DNA of 64,000 bases. Source: Anaerolineales bacterium. GTDB lineage: Bacteria > Chloroflexota > Anaerolineae > Anaerolineales > Villigracilaceae. The translations under genes and the position numbers were made by a program. Shown one piece after another: positions 1-8,436 of the stretch (the stretch's first letter is position 1; every line of letters begins with the position of its first letter). The notes under the pieces are model-generated. The model had not been told where the DNA came from. It worked only from the letters and a program-made list of their open reading frames with translations, and ran no database searches. The stretch is from the NCBI GenBank assembly GCA_019187665.1, contig JABARH010000040.1, positions 1-64,000 of the forward strand, given 5' to 3'.

Positions 1-117
1 GAAGCCCAAGCTTGGGCGCATGAACGAAACGATCGTCTTGTTAAAGTTGATTGGCGTTTCACCACGGATGATGCTCGCATCAAACTGAAGCACCTCTATC
101 CAAAAATTCAGGTTTGA
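1..117 (+). mobile_element. IS630-family transposase, C-terminal end (partial)
   Basis: An open frame entering from the left edge encodes 38 residues and stops with TGA. The tail, with a W-R-F-T-x-x-D-A-R motif followed by KLKHLYP, matches how IS630/Tc1-type transposases typically end. Only the last fragment is in the window, so whether the element is intact cannot be judged. A terminator hairpin follows at 185. No terminal inverted repeat was identified with confidence. Confidence 0.6.
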
Positions 118-184
118 CAGACTAGTAATGTGAATTAAAAGGAACAGAATCTTTCATCCTCTCGAATCTTAAAATTTTTATTTC

Positions 185-216
185 AAGGCGATTCCGCGCG
201 GGATCGCCTTTTTTTT
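185..216 (+). terminator. Rho-independent terminator
   Basis: AAGGCGAT (185–192) pairs perfectly with ATCGCCTT (203–210). The stem is extended inward by CC/GG around a GCGC loop and followed by a T run to 216. It closes the transposase-side transcription unit before the B12 gene. Confidence 0.85.
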
Positions 217-288
217 ATGGTATAAAATTTTTGAGGGTTGATCGTTTTTTTTCATCATGGGGGAAGCAGGCATCCGAAAGGAGATTTA

Positions 289-1929
289 ATGAAACAAAGA
301 ACCGTCATCGCCGCCGCGCTGGGCGAGTGTGTTCACGTCGCTGGAATTTCAAATTTCCTGCGGCTGGCCGAGTCCGCCGGTTGGAGGACCGTCTTCCTCG
401 GTCCCGCTGTTCCCATTGAGGACGTGTTACGCGCCGCACAGCGCGAGGACGCGGAACTCGTTGGCGTGTCGTACCGGCTCACACCCGAGACCGGTGAACG
501 CCTGCTCGGTGATTTCGCCGAAGCCGCCTCCGACTTGCGCGAACGCGGAATCCGTTTTGCGTTTGGAGGCACGCCGCCTGTGGCGGAGCGCGCCAACGCG
601 CTGGGATTCTTCGAGCGCGCTTTCGATGGCAGTGAACCCGTCGAGGAGATTCTCGCCTACCTGCGCGGTCAGCCGTCTGCGGGTCCGCGCGAATCGAATT
701 ATCCGCAAACGACCATCGAACGAATCAAATGGAAATCGCCCTATCCGATCCTGCGCCATCACTTCGGGCTGCCAACTATGGAAGACACATTGAACGGCAT
801 CGAAAAAATTGCAGACGCGAAAGCGCTGGATGTGATCTCGCTCGGCATTGACCAGGACGCGCAGGAAAATTTTTATCATCCCGAACGGCAGAATCCGAGA
901 CGCAAAGGCGCGGGTGGAGTCCCCGTGCGCTCGGCGGAGGATTACCGCGCGCTCCATGCCGCGAGTCGACGCGGAAATTTTCCGCTGCTTCGCACCTATT
1001 CCGGCACCGACGATTTCATCCGCCTCGCCGAAATGTACGCCGACACGATCAACATCGCCTGGTGCGCCATCCCGTTATTTTGGTTCAATCAAATGGACGG
1101 GCGCGGTCCCTGGGGTTTGGAAGGCTCGATCCGCGAACATCAACAGGTCATGCAATGGTACGGCCAACACAACATCCCCGTCGAACTGAACGAGCCGCAT
1201 CATTGGGGCATGCGCGATGCCTCCGACGCGGTCTTCGTCGCTTCCGCGTTTCTCTCGGCATATAACGCGCGCGCCTTCGGCGTGAAAGACTACATCGCGC
1301 AGATGATGTTCAACTCACCGCCCGGACTTTCCGACGCGATGGACCTGGCAAAAATGCTGACCATCCTGGACCTGATCGCGCCCCTCGAACGCGGCGATTT
1401 CAAAGTCTGGAAACAGACCCGCATCGGACTGCTCTCGCATCCCCTCGACCCCGAAGCGGCGCGCGGGCATCTGGCCGCATCCACCTATTTGCAGATGGCT
1501 CTGCGCCCCGACATCTATCACATCGTCGGTCACACCGAAGCCGATCACGCCGCGACCGCCGAGGATGTGATCGTCGCCAGCCGCGTTGCGCGCCGCGCCA
1601 TCCAAAACGCGCTGGGCGCGCCCGACATGACCGCCGACCCGCTCATCGCCAAACGCCGGGCGGAACTCGCCGCCGAAGCGGATACCATCCTCGACGCGAT
1701 CCGCCTCCTCGCGCCGCCCGAAGCGGGTGACCCGTTCACCGACGCGTTTACCCTCGCCCGCGCCGTGACATCCGGCATCCTCGACGCGCCGCAACTCGTC
1801 AACAACCAATTTGGGCGCGGACAGGTACGCACGCGCATCCTGAATGGCGCGTGCGTGAGCGTGGATCAATCGGGCAAAGCCATATCCGAGCGGGAACGCA
1901 TCACCGGGTTGACCCTGCCAATCGAATAG
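289..1929 (+). CDS. B12-binding domain fused to a MutE-like TIM-barrel protein
   Basis: The 546-residue protein starts at the ATG preceded by AAGGAG. An in-frame start 51 bases upstream lacks a ribosome site. Residues 1–130 look like a cobalamin-binding Rossmann domain. The loop G12-E-C-V-H16-V-A-G19 resembles the DxHxxG cobalamin motif, with H16 as the possible lower ligand. Residues about 150–440 resemble the catalytic barrel of B12 mutases, with an N-E-P-H-H-W-G segment near 300. The C-terminal part, with ILDAI then GILDAP, recalls the end of methylaspartate mutase epsilon subunits. Clostridial glutamate mutase uses separate MutS and MutE chains, so a fused mutase is the inference. The substrate is unknown. 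The next gene is an octopine/nopaline-dehydrogenase-like protein, possibly the same pathway. A methionine-synthase-type label is the main alternative. Confidence 0.6.
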   Translation: MKQRTVIAAALGECVHVAGISNFLRLAESAGWRTVFLGPAVPIEDVLRAAQREDAELVGVSYRLTPETGERLLGDFAEAASDLRERGIRFAFGGTPPVAERANALGFFERAFDGSEPVEEILAYLRGQPSAGPRESNYPQTTIERIKWKSPYPILRHHFGLPTMEDTLNGIEKIADAKALDVISLGIDQDAQENFYHPERQNPRRKGAGGVPVRSAEDYRALHAASRRGNFPLLRTYSGTDDFIRLAEMYADTINIAWCAIPLFWFNQMDGRGPWGLEGSIREHQQVMQWYGQHNIPVELNEPHHWGMRDASDAVFVASAFLSAYNARAFGVKDYIAQMMFNSPPGLSDAMDLAKMLTILDLIAPLERGDFKVWKQTRIGLLSHPLDPEAARGHLAASTYLQMALRPDIYHIVGHTEADHAATAEDVIVASRVARRAIQNALGAPDMTADPLIAKRRAELAAEADTILDAIRLLAPPEAGDPFTDAFTLARAVTSGILDAPQLVNNQFGRGQVRTRILNGACVSVDQSGKAISERERITGLTLPIE

Positions 1930-1942
1930 CGCGGGCAGACGC

Positions 1943-2087
1943 GGCGTTAGAGACCGTCGAATATGCTGTGCAAACTACACAGCGTGCGCATTTTCCCCCA
2001 ATCGCACGCGTAGTTTGCGCTCTCTGCCAAATCAGGCGCGCGTAGTCTGCGCTCTCTGGCGCAGACGGGGTGGCGTTGGAGAATTCC
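1943..2087. repeat. Intergenic cluster of short hairpin repeats
   Basis: This spacer contains two copies of a roughly 20-base unit (GCGTAGTTTGCGCTCTCTG at 2008–2026 and a one-base variant at 2040–2058). The second continues into GGCGCAGA, so TGCGC and GCGCA can form a hairpin. It also holds two copies of a second short palindrome, GGCGTT–RGAG–AAYKCC-like, near 1943 and at 2072–2087. Related copies lie at 12802 (first type) and at 11633, 28317 and 28395 (second type). No gene is visible in the spacer. Confidence 0.5.
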
Positions 2088-2149
2088 AATCATGCGTAAT
2101 TCTGAAACGTCGAATACGCGTAAACCATGAATACAACCAAGGAGCTGAT

Positions 2150-3253
2150 ATGAAACGCAAACACACCGTGATCGGCGCCGGGCATGGAGGCAAAGCCATG
2201 GCCGCGCATCTGGCGTTGATGGGATTCCCCGTCACGTTATTCAACCGCACCGAAGCGCACGTGGAAGTTATCAAAAAGCGCGGCGGCATCGAATTGGACA
2301 GCAACGAGGAAGACGGCCCGCGCGGATTTGCCAAACTTGCCAAGGTCACATCGGATATCGGCGAGGCGCTCGAACACGCCGAGGTGATCCAGGTCGTCCT
2401 GCCCTCCTCAGCGCACGCCGAGATCGCCGCCTCCGCCGCGCCGCACTTCAAAGAGGGACAGATTCTCATCCTGCATCCCGGCCGCACCTGCGGCGCGCTG
2501 GAGTTCGTTAAGGCGATGCGCGACAACGGTTGCGCGGCGGATGTCACGGTCGCCGAGGCGGAGACTTTCATCTACGCCTCCCGCTCCGACGGTCCCGCGC
2601 AGGCGCGCATTTTCCGCATCAAGGAGGCGGTGCCGCTTGCCGCGCTTCCAGCCAATCGGACGGAGAAGGTATTGGAAGTCATCCACGAGGCGTATCCGCA
2701 ATTCATTGACGGCGTGGATGTGTTGAACACGGGCCTCAATAACATGGGCGCCATCTTCCATCCCGCGCTGACATTGCTCAACGCCGGATGGATCGAATCG
2801 ACTCACGGCGATTACCAGTTCTATATTGACGGCGTCTCGCCCTCGGTGGCGCGCATGCTCGAAGTGTTGGACCGCGAACGCGTGACGGTGGCTTCCGCGC
2901 TCGGCATCCGCGCCCGCACCGCGCTCGAATGGCTGAAACTCGCCTACGATACGGACGGGGAGGACCTGCATGAAGCGATCCACAACCAGCCCGGCTATTA
3001 CGGCATCAAAGCCCCGCCCACATTAAAGCATCGCTACCTGTTCGAGGATGTGCCGATGAGCCTCGTCCCGATCGCCTCGCTGGGCATCCGCTACGGCGTA
3101 AAGGTCGGCGCGATGGAGAGCATCATCAAACTCGGCAGTATCATCCACCGCACCGATTACTGGCGGCGGGGCCGCACCGTGGAAAAGCTCGGACTGGCGC
3201 AGTGGAGCGTCAGCGAGTTGACGCGCTTCGTGCAGGAAGGCGTGGTCGAGTAA
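2150..3253 (+). CDS. NAD(P)-dependent octopine/nopaline dehydrogenase family protein
   Basis: The 367-residue protein starts at an ATG with AAGGAG upstream. The N-terminus carries a Rossmann dinucleotide motif, GAGHGG at residues 9–14, followed by an arginine in the ribose-binding strand (LFNRT). The rest has the all-helical C-terminal domain layout of opine dehydrogenases. The family joins an amino acid and an alpha-keto acid by reductive condensation, or runs the reverse reaction. Its substrate here is unknown. The B12/MutE-like protein is upstream in the same direction. The stop codon overlaps the start of the next gene by one base (TAATG), which implies co-transcription. Confidence 0.8.
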   Translation: MKRKHTVIGAGHGGKAMAAHLALMGFPVTLFNRTEAHVEVIKKRGGIELDSNEEDGPRGFAKLAKVTSDIGEALEHAEVIQVVLPSSAHAEIAASAAPHFKEGQILILHPGRTCGALEFVKAMRDNGCAADVTVAEAETFIYASRSDGPAQARIFRIKEAVPLAALPANRTEKVLEVIHEAYPQFIDGVDVLNTGLNNMGAIFHPALTLLNAGWIESTHGDYQFYIDGVSPSVARMLEVLDRERVTVASALGIRARTALEWLKLAYDTDGEDLHEAIHNQPGYYGIKAPPTLKHRYLFEDVPMSLVPIASLGIRYGVKVGAMESIIKLGSIIHRTDYWRRGRTVEKLGLAQWSVSELTRFVQEGVVE

Positions 3254-3831
3254 TGGAAGCCCTGCCGTTCGATTGGTACGCATGGATTTTTTTGCCCCTG
3301 CTGGTATTCCTTGCCCGTATCGCCGATGTGACCCTCGGCACCATCCGCATCATCTTCACCTCGCGCGGAAAAAAGAATATCGCCCCGCTGCTCGGCTTCG
3401 TGGAAGTCTTCATCTGGGTCAGCGTCATAGCCCAGATCACGCGCGGCGCGCATAATATGATCGCCTACCTTGCGTATGCGGCCGGGTTTGCCAGCGGAAC
3501 CTATATCGGCATGTGGATCGAAGAACGACTCGCCATCGGAAAACTCGTCATCCGCGCCATCCTGTCCGAGAGTCAGGCTGGACTGGCAGATGTCCTGCGC
3601 GCGGCCGGATACGGCGTCACCAGCGTGGACGCACAAGGCGGCAAGGGACCGGTTAAACTCATTTATACGATCGTCAACCGCAAAGACCTGCCAGATGTGA
3701 TCGGGACGATCCATGGCGGGTATCCAAAAATATTTTTCACCGTTGAGGAACTGCGCTCGGTGGAGCAGGGCGTGTTTCCATTGAGGGCAGACGTTTGGCA
3801 GGCGGCTTTTCCCGGCAGAAAAGCGAAGTAG
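3253..3831 (+). CDS. UPF0316/DUF2179 membrane protein
   Basis: The 192-residue protein begins with an ATG sharing its A with the preceding TAA, so translation is probably coupled. Residues 10–90 form about three membrane segments, including IFLPLLVFLARIADVTLG and a G-rich segment. This is the DUF5698 membrane part of the UPF0316 family. Residues 100–185 form a soluble DUF2179 domain, seen in YitT-like and UPF0316 proteins. The molecular function of the family is not established. It sits between metabolic genes and the antiporter, so it might belong to an ion-related envelope function, but that is only contextual. Confidence 0.8.
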   Translation: MEALPFDWYAWIFLPLLVFLARIADVTLGTIRIIFTSRGKKNIAPLLGFVEVFIWVSVIAQITRGAHNMIAYLAYAAGFASGTYIGMWIEERLAIGKLVIRAILSESQAGLADVLRAAGYGVTSVDAQGGKGPVKLIYTIVNRKDLPDVIGTIHGGYPKIFFTVEELRSVEQGVFPLRADVWQAAFPGRKAK

Positions 3832-3860
3832 CCGCCGGCATTAAGATAAAATCCAAAACC

Positions 3861-5855
3861 ATGGACGGCGATTCGATCATTTTCAGCGCGCGCATATTTG
3901 TCATCTCCCTGCTGATCGCCTCGGCGGTGGCGGTCTTTGCGCGCCGACTCCGGATGCCTTACACCGTGGGACTGGTGTTGATCGGTCTTGCGCTTACAGT
4001 CGCGCTTCCGCCGCAATGGCAGATCGAGATTCCCCCGCAGGTGATTCTCGCGTTGCTGATCCCGCCGCTGGTGTTCGAAGCCGCCTTCCACATCCGCCTC
4101 GACGATTTGCGCCGCGACTTTTGGCTGATCATGCTCCTCGCCGTGCCCGGCGTGATCCTGACGACTCTGCTTGTGGGCGCGCTGGTGGCGTGGGGCACCG
4201 GGCTGTCGCTGTCGCTGGCGATGGTCTTCGGCGCGCTCGTCTCCGCCACGGACCCGGTGGCGGTGGTGGCGCTCTTCAAACGTCTCGGCGTCCCGAAGCG
4301 CTTGCAGGTTCTGCTCGAAGGCGAGAGTCTGCTCAACGATGGGACCGCCATTGTGGTCTTTAACATTGCGCTCGCCATTGCGCTGGATGGAAACTTCAAC
4401 CTGCCGCAAAGCGCTACGCAGTTCGTCACCGTTGCCGGCGGCGGGACTCTGATCGGCATTGCGCTGGGCGCGCTCACCTCGCTCTTCATCCGCCAGATTG
4501 ACGATCATCTCGTGGAAACGACTCTGACCACGGCGCTTGCATTCGGTTCGTATTTGCTGGCCGAGTCACTGCATGTGAGCGGCGTGCTGGCGGTTGTGGC
4601 GGCGGGCATCGTGAACGGGAACACCGGCCCGCGCGGCATGTCGCCGACCACGCGCATTGTGGTCTTCAACTTCTGGGAATACGCGGCATTCCTCGCCAAT
4701 TCATTGGTCTTTTTGCTGATCGGTTTGACGATTGATGTGCAAATGATGCTGGGCAACTGGCAGGCGATCGTCTGGGCGATCGTTGCCGTGTCACTGGCGC
4801 GCGCCGTTGCCATCTATGGATTTTCGCTGTTCCAACGCGAGATTCCTTTAAGATGGAAACACGTGCTTTACTGGGGCGGGTTGCGCGGCGCGATCGCTCT
4901 AGCCCTGGCGCTCAGCCTGACAACCGGCGGAGCGCTGGCAGAGGAGCGCGCGCGTCTGCAAGCCATGACGTTCGGGGTGGTGTTGTTCACGCTCCTCGCG
5001 CAGGGCGTCTCCATGGACTGGCTGACGAAGCGGCTCAAACTTGTGCGGCGCTCTGAAGCGCAGGATGAATATGACCGTCGTCATGCGCGCGTGGTGGCGG
5101 CGCGCGCCTCGCAAAGTTATTTGCGGCGCATGCACAGCCAGGGGTTGCTCTCGGAAAACACATGGCAGATGATCGCTCCGGCATTGGAGCAGAAAAACGC
5201 GCAACTTGCCGAAGCCATGCGCGAAGCCGCATCCACACACCCAGCCGCGCAGGCGGAGGAATTGGATACGGCGCGGCGCGAGGGTTTGCGCGCGCAACGC
5301 ACTGCCTTGATCGGACTGTTGCGCGACGGGGTGATTGCGGAGGATATCTACGCGGAGTTGGCCGGCGAGGTGGACGCGGCATTGACGCAGACTCCCTTCG
5401 CAACGGTCGCGCCCGCCCCGGCCGGGACTCGAGGCGGGGCTTCGTCGCGCGCGCGGTTGAAAAGCCGGGCGTCTTCTGATAAGATGAATCCACGATCCGC
5501 ATTAATGAGGAGCGCAGTGATGAATACTTCAATTAACCATCTCGTGCTGGCAGTGATTCAGGAACAGGACCTCGACGCGGCGACGCGCGCGCTGGGAGGG
5601 GTGGGTGTGCCGGTCACGTTCCTTTCGAGCGCCGGTGGATTCCTCGGACGGCGCAATGCCACGTTGTTGATCGGCCTGCCCGAGGAAAAAGAGGAACAGG
5701 CGCTTGAAGTTTTGGAGCGCGTCTGCCGCCAGCGTGTGGAATATTTAACCCTGCCTATGGAAGGCACGCCGCTGCCATTGCCTGCGCCGGTCCCGGTCAC
5801 CGTCGGCGGCGCGACTGTATTTGCCCTGCCGGTTGAGAAGTATGAGGAGATCTAA
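3861..5855 (+). CDS. CPA1 Na+/H+ antiporter with in-frame C-terminal c-di-AMP receptor domain
   Basis: The 664-residue frame starts at an ATG with a TAAAAT box 8 nt upstream. Residues 1–390 form an NhaP-type antiporter with about 12 membrane segments and the conserved TDPVAV (about 130) and EGESLLNDGT (about 153) motifs. Residues 392–510 are a charged helical cytoplasmic tail. After a low-complexity linker, residues 554–664 match the PII-like cyclic-di-AMP receptor family, with the diagnostic GGFLGRRNATLLIGL segment. The receptor part also has its own GAGGAG site and ATG at 5520, so it may be translated separately. c-di-AMP is known to control K+ and Na+ transporters, so a fused sensor would fit. 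A sequencing indel joining two genes is the alternative, because TGA TAA occurs in another frame near 5477. Confidence 0.75.
   Translation: MDGDSIIFSARIFVISLLIASAVAVFARRLRMPYTVGLVLIGLALTVALPPQWQIEIPPQVILALLIPPLVFEAAFHIRLDDLRRDFWLIMLLAVPGVILTTLLVGALVAWGTGLSLSLAMVFGALVSATDPVAVVALFKRLGVPKRLQVLLEGESLLNDGTAIVVFNIALAIALDGNFNLPQSATQFVTVAGGGTLIGIALGALTSLFIRQIDDHLVETTLTTALAFGSYLLAESLHVSGVLAVVAAGIVNGNTGPRGMSPTTRIVVFNFWEYAAFLANSLVFLLIGLTIDVQMMLGNWQAIVWAIVAVSLARAVAIYGFSLFQREIPLRWKHVLYWGGLRGAIALALALSLTTGGALAEERARLQAMTFGVVLFTLLAQGVSMDWLTKRLKLVRRSEAQDEYDRRHARVVAARASQSYLRRMHSQGLLSENTWQMIAPALEQKNAQLAEAMREAASTHPAAQAEELDTARREGLRAQRTALIGLLRDGVIAEDIYAELAGEVDAALTQTPFATVAPAPAGTRGGASSRARLKSRASSDKMNPRSALMRSAVMNTSINHLVLAVIQEQDLDAATRALGGVGVPVTFLSSAGGFLGRRNATLLIGLPEEKEEQALEVLERVCRQRVEYLTLPMEGTPLPLPAPVPVTVGGATVFALPVEKYEEI
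5507..5522 (+). promoter_or_regulatory. Internal ribosome site and ATG for the receptor domain
   Basis: GAGGAG at 5507–5512 lies 7 nt before an in-frame ATG at 5520. This is ideal spacing, inside the antiporter frame and exactly at the start of the receptor domain. It suggests that a free 111-residue receptor can be made as well as, or instead of, the fusion. Confidence 0.6.
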
Positions 5856-5857
5856 CC

Positions 5858-6121
5858 ATGAAAATGATCATTGTCATTGTTAAGGATCACGAAGCGGATA
5901 AACTGACGCAGGCGCTCACCGCCGAAAATTTCCGCGTCACGCGCGTCGCCTCCACTGGTGGATTTTTGCGAAGCGGCGTGGCGACGCTGTTGATCGGCGT
6001 CGAAGACGGCGACGTGGATTCCGCCATCCGCGTGCTGAAAAACGGGCTGGGCGAGGGCAAGCCCGGCGAGAAACGCGCCACACTTTTTGTCGTCCCTGTG
6101 GAACGTTTCGAGCAGGTGTAG
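5858..6121 (+). CDS. Stand-alone cyclic-di-AMP receptor (PII-like, DarA/CdaR type)
   Basis: The 87-residue protein starts three bases after the antiporter–receptor stop. It is a compact version of the c-di-AMP receptor fold, with the signature TGGFLRSGVATLLIGVE beginning at residue 33 and a terminal FVVPVERFEQV strand. The family forms trimers that bind c-di-AMP between subunits. It is shorter than the usual ~109 residues because the long B-loop region is reduced. It is a paralogue of the domain at the end of the preceding frame, so two receptor copies sit in tandem and might form mixed trimers. A terminator follows at 6131. Confidence 0.85.
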   Translation: MKMIIVIVKDHEADKLTQALTAENFRVTRVASTGGFLRSGVATLLIGVEDGDVDSAIRVLKNGLGEGKPGEKRATLFVVPVERFEQV

Positions 6122-6130
6122 CGTCTCAGC

Positions 6131-6157
6131 ATCGCGCCCGCAACGGCGCGATTTTCT
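6131..6157 (+). terminator. Rho-independent terminator
   Basis: ATCGCGCC (6131–6138) pairs with GGCGCGAT (6145–6152) around a six-base loop, followed by a T-rich stretch. It ends the antiporter/receptor transcript. Confidence 0.8.
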
Positions 6158-6171
6158 TTAGGAGCCTTCAC

Positions 6172-7389
6172 ATGAACCGCTTTCGCCTTTTATCTGCATG
6201 CCTCGTTTTGATCCTTGCCCTGCTGGCTTGCGCCTTCGGACCGACCACGCAGAATCCCACGCCGGATGTGAACGCCATCGTCCAGCAGACAATGGCGGCA
6301 TTGACCGCCTCCGCGCCGCTTGCCTCTGCCACAGTCGAGCCGTTGGATGAAGGCATCCTGCCGCACGCGTTGTATTTCCTCGCGCCGGATGCGGCGGGAA
6401 TCTCGCAGATCTTCCGACTCGCAAAAGATGCAAAGACCCGCTCACAGGTGACGTTTGAACCGGCCGAGGTGAAATCGTATGATGTGAATTGGAATGACGG
6501 GCGGGTCGTCTATATTTCGAACAACCAAATGCTCATCATTAAATGGGATGGATCGGGGAGACAACTGCTGCTCGATGGCGGCGCGCCGGATGTGAATAAT
6601 CCTTTCCTGAATACGATTCAATCGGTGGCGTGGTCGCCGGACGGGCAGACCATCGCGTATGGGTATCAGGGGTTAAACCTGTATGCGACAGCCACCGGCA
6701 TTTCAAACCGCGTGCTTGAAAATCAACTGCGCGATATGGGCGGCGGGTTTATCCTGCCGGAGGAAATGTACTTCCCCGATTCGTTCTCGCCCGACGGGAC
6801 GAAGATTCTCCTCACGCTCGGCTATTACGAGGGCGCATCCGCGGCGATCTATTATCCTTCCAGCAAGTCGCTGGTGCGGTTGAGCGGCGGCGAAGGCGCG
6901 TTAATCTGTTGCGGCGAAGAGAATTGGAGCGCAGATAGTTCGGCGTTGTATGCCGCCAACCCGCAGATCGGAATGTATATGCCCGGTCTGTGGCGGGTGG
7001 ACGTCTCCAACGGCAAGGTGACCACGATCCTGCCGGGCGACCCGGGCAACAACACCTTCAACTTTGCCGACGAACCGCTTCTTGGTCCGGACGGGCAGTT
7101 GTATTTCTTCTTCGCGAACGCGCCCCAAAGCCCAGAGCCGCCCATGCGCATGCCGCTGCAGATTGTGAAGTCCGCGCCGGATGGCGTGACCGGGCGCACA
7201 GTCATAATCCCCACCACGTTCGAGACAATGACCGAATCGCTTTGGTCGCCGGATGCGAGTTATGTGGTTGTCGCCATCGCGCAGAACGATCAGACCTGGC
7301 AGGGCGGACAGTTGGAGTACATCGCGTTGAGCGGTTACGCGCGAATCGTCCTCGCTCCCTTCGGAAGAATGTTGAAGTGGGGACCGTAA
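6172..7389 (+). CDS. Lipoprotein with TolB/PD40-type beta-propeller repeats
   Basis: The 405-residue protein starts at an ATG preceded by AGGAG. Residues 1–20 are a lipoprotein signal peptide ending in LLAC, with Cys20 as the predicted lipidation site, followed by a Thr/Pro-rich linker. The body contains PD40/WD40-like repeat signatures such as WSPDGQTIAYG and FSPDGTKILL, typical of six-bladed TolB-like propellers. It should be anchored on the outer face of the membrane. The partner or ligand is unknown. It appears monocistronic, with a terminator upstream and a hairpin downstream. Confidence 0.75.
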   Translation: MNRFRLLSACLVLILALLACAFGPTTQNPTPDVNAIVQQTMAALTASAPLASATVEPLDEGILPHALYFLAPDAAGISQIFRLAKDAKTRSQVTFEPAEVKSYDVNWNDGRVVYISNNQMLIIKWDGSGRQLLLDGGAPDVNNPFLNTIQSVAWSPDGQTIAYGYQGLNLYATATGISNRVLENQLRDMGGGFILPEEMYFPDSFSPDGTKILLTLGYYEGASAAIYYPSSKSLVRLSGGEGALICCGEENWSADSSALYAANPQIGMYMPGLWRVDVSNGKVTTILPGDPGNNTFNFADEPLLGPDGQLYFFFANAPQSPEPPMRMPLQIVKSAPDGVTGRTVIIPTTFETMTESLWSPDASYVVVAIAQNDQTWQGGQLEYIALSGYARIVLAPFGRMLKWGP

Positions 7390-7401
7390 ATTAAAATCAT
7401 T

Positions 7402-7432
7402 AGCCCCTGACGGTCTCACAACCTCAGGGGCT
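7402..7432 (-). terminator. Terminator hairpin between convergent genes
   Basis: AGCCCCTGA (7402–7410) pairs with TCAGGGGCT (7424–7432). On the minus strand the stem is followed by a T-rich TTTTAATTT stretch, so it probably ends the leftward TIM-barrel transcript. It may also act on the rightward lipoprotein gene. The stretch 7433–7474 is a C/A-rich low-complexity spacer. Confidence 0.7.
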
Positions 7433-7474
7433 TCGACCATCAAACTACCCAACTACCAAACCACTCAACTAACA

Positions 7475-8323
7475 TCACTTCTCCCCGCTAACCTTCTTCC
7501 AACCCTTCATCATATTCAGCGCATCCTCTTCCATAATGGGGCTTTCGCACAGGATGCGCCCGGCACAGCCAAATGCTTTCAAGGCTTTGAAAAGGTCTTT
7601 CCATTTTAAGTCCGCTTCGGCAAGGGGCAGGTGATTCTTTTCACCCTTCGGACCATATTCGATTCCCGAAAGGTGGATGTGCAAACCGGTCAATGCCTGT
7701 GCGCCCAACGCGTCAGCATAACGCTCGAGCAGACGCGACCATTCGTTGTACGTGTTCACGGTCCCATCGCCGGGACGTGCGTGCAGGTGGGCAAAGTCGA
7801 GACAGGGTTGCACGCCCGCGATCTTCGACATCTCCAACGTATCCTCGAATGAACCGAGCATTGCGGACTTTCCCATCGTCTCCGGACGGAGGGTGACTGG
7901 GTTGCCTTTTTTTCTCAATTCCTCCGCGCATCCTTCCAGACGGGGGAGGGCCACCTTCAACACATCGGCTGGGTCGTTCTGGAAATAGGAACCGGGATGG
8001 AAGATGATATCCGTCGCGCCTGCGAGGTTGCCGTAGTGTGCCGCATCCATGAGACGCTTGCGCGATTTGGGCCACTCGTCCGCGTTGGCGTTCAAGTTGA
8101 TGAAGTACGGCGCGTGGACGCTGAGCGCGACGCCCTGCGCCTCGCCCATGGATTGGATGGCGGCGCACGTCGCCTCCGTGACTCGCACCGACTGCACCCA
8201 GCCGAGTTCGAGCGCCTCCAGTCCGATGGATCTACTGAACTCGATCGCGCCCACCGATCCGCCCGGTTTCCTGGGCGTGCCTGTCGGCGAACCGACGGTC
8301 CCGAACTTGAATGATAAATTCAC
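7475..8323 (-). CDS. Endonuclease IV/xylose-isomerase-like TIM-barrel protein
   Basis: The 282-residue protein is read leftward from a GTG at 8323. That GTG has an AAAGGAG site at ideal spacing, so it is preferred to longer in-frame starts. It shows the AP endonuclease family 2 barrel, with candidate metal-binding residues in SVHAPYFINL, IIFHPGSYF, RPETMG, CLDFAHLHARPGDG, HIHLSG and ILCESP. These are the His, Glu and Asp positions used to bind three Zn ions in Nfo. The closest type is the archaeal/Chloroflexi deoxyribonuclease IV-like group. DNA repair of abasic sites is plausible, but a sugar isomerase role cannot be excluded. It lies downstream of the Trm9-like methyltransferase gene. Confidence 0.75.
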   Translation of the reverse strand: MNLSFKFGTVGSPTGTPRKPGGSVGAIEFSRSIGLEALELGWVQSVRVTEATCAAIQSMGEAQGVALSVHAPYFINLNANADEWPKSRKRLMDAAHYGNLAGATDIIFHPGSYFQNDPADVLKVALPRLEGCAEELRKKGNPVTLRPETMGKSAMLGSFEDTLEMSKIAGVQPCLDFAHLHARPGDGTVNTYNEWSRLLERYADALGAQALTGLHIHLSGIEYGPKGEKNHLPLAEADLKWKDLFKALKAFGCAGRILCESPIMEEDALNMMKGWKKVSGEK

Positions 8324-8340
8324 TTGAAACTCCTTTGTGA

Positions 8341-8436
8341 TCATAAAGAATACCGCCGCCCTTTCCCTGCCCCGCACGCGCCGTCCGGATCTGTGTTCCA
8401 ATCGTGGACCAGGGGGTCGCGGCAACCTTGGATCAT
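8341..8436 (-). CDS. Possible 31-residue microprotein
   Basis: An ATG overlaps the stop of the methyltransferase gene as ATGA and opens a 31-residue frame beginning MIQGCRDPLVHD. It ends just before the ribosome site of the next gene. The position suggests translational coupling. No family is recognised. The short length makes chance likely, and the only support is the ATGA overlap and the otherwise unexplained 110-base gap. Confidence 0.3.
   Translation of the reverse strand: MIQGCRDPLVHDWNTDPDGACGAGKGRRYSL

Noticed and set aside
5400..5520. Treating the antiporter and receptor as certainly two genes
   Set aside because: The frame is continuous as given. A stop occurs only in another frame near 5477, so the fusion is reported with the alternative stated.
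7433..7474. C/A-rich repeat as a microsatellite
   Set aside because: The stretch is short and irregular, better described as low-complexity spacer.
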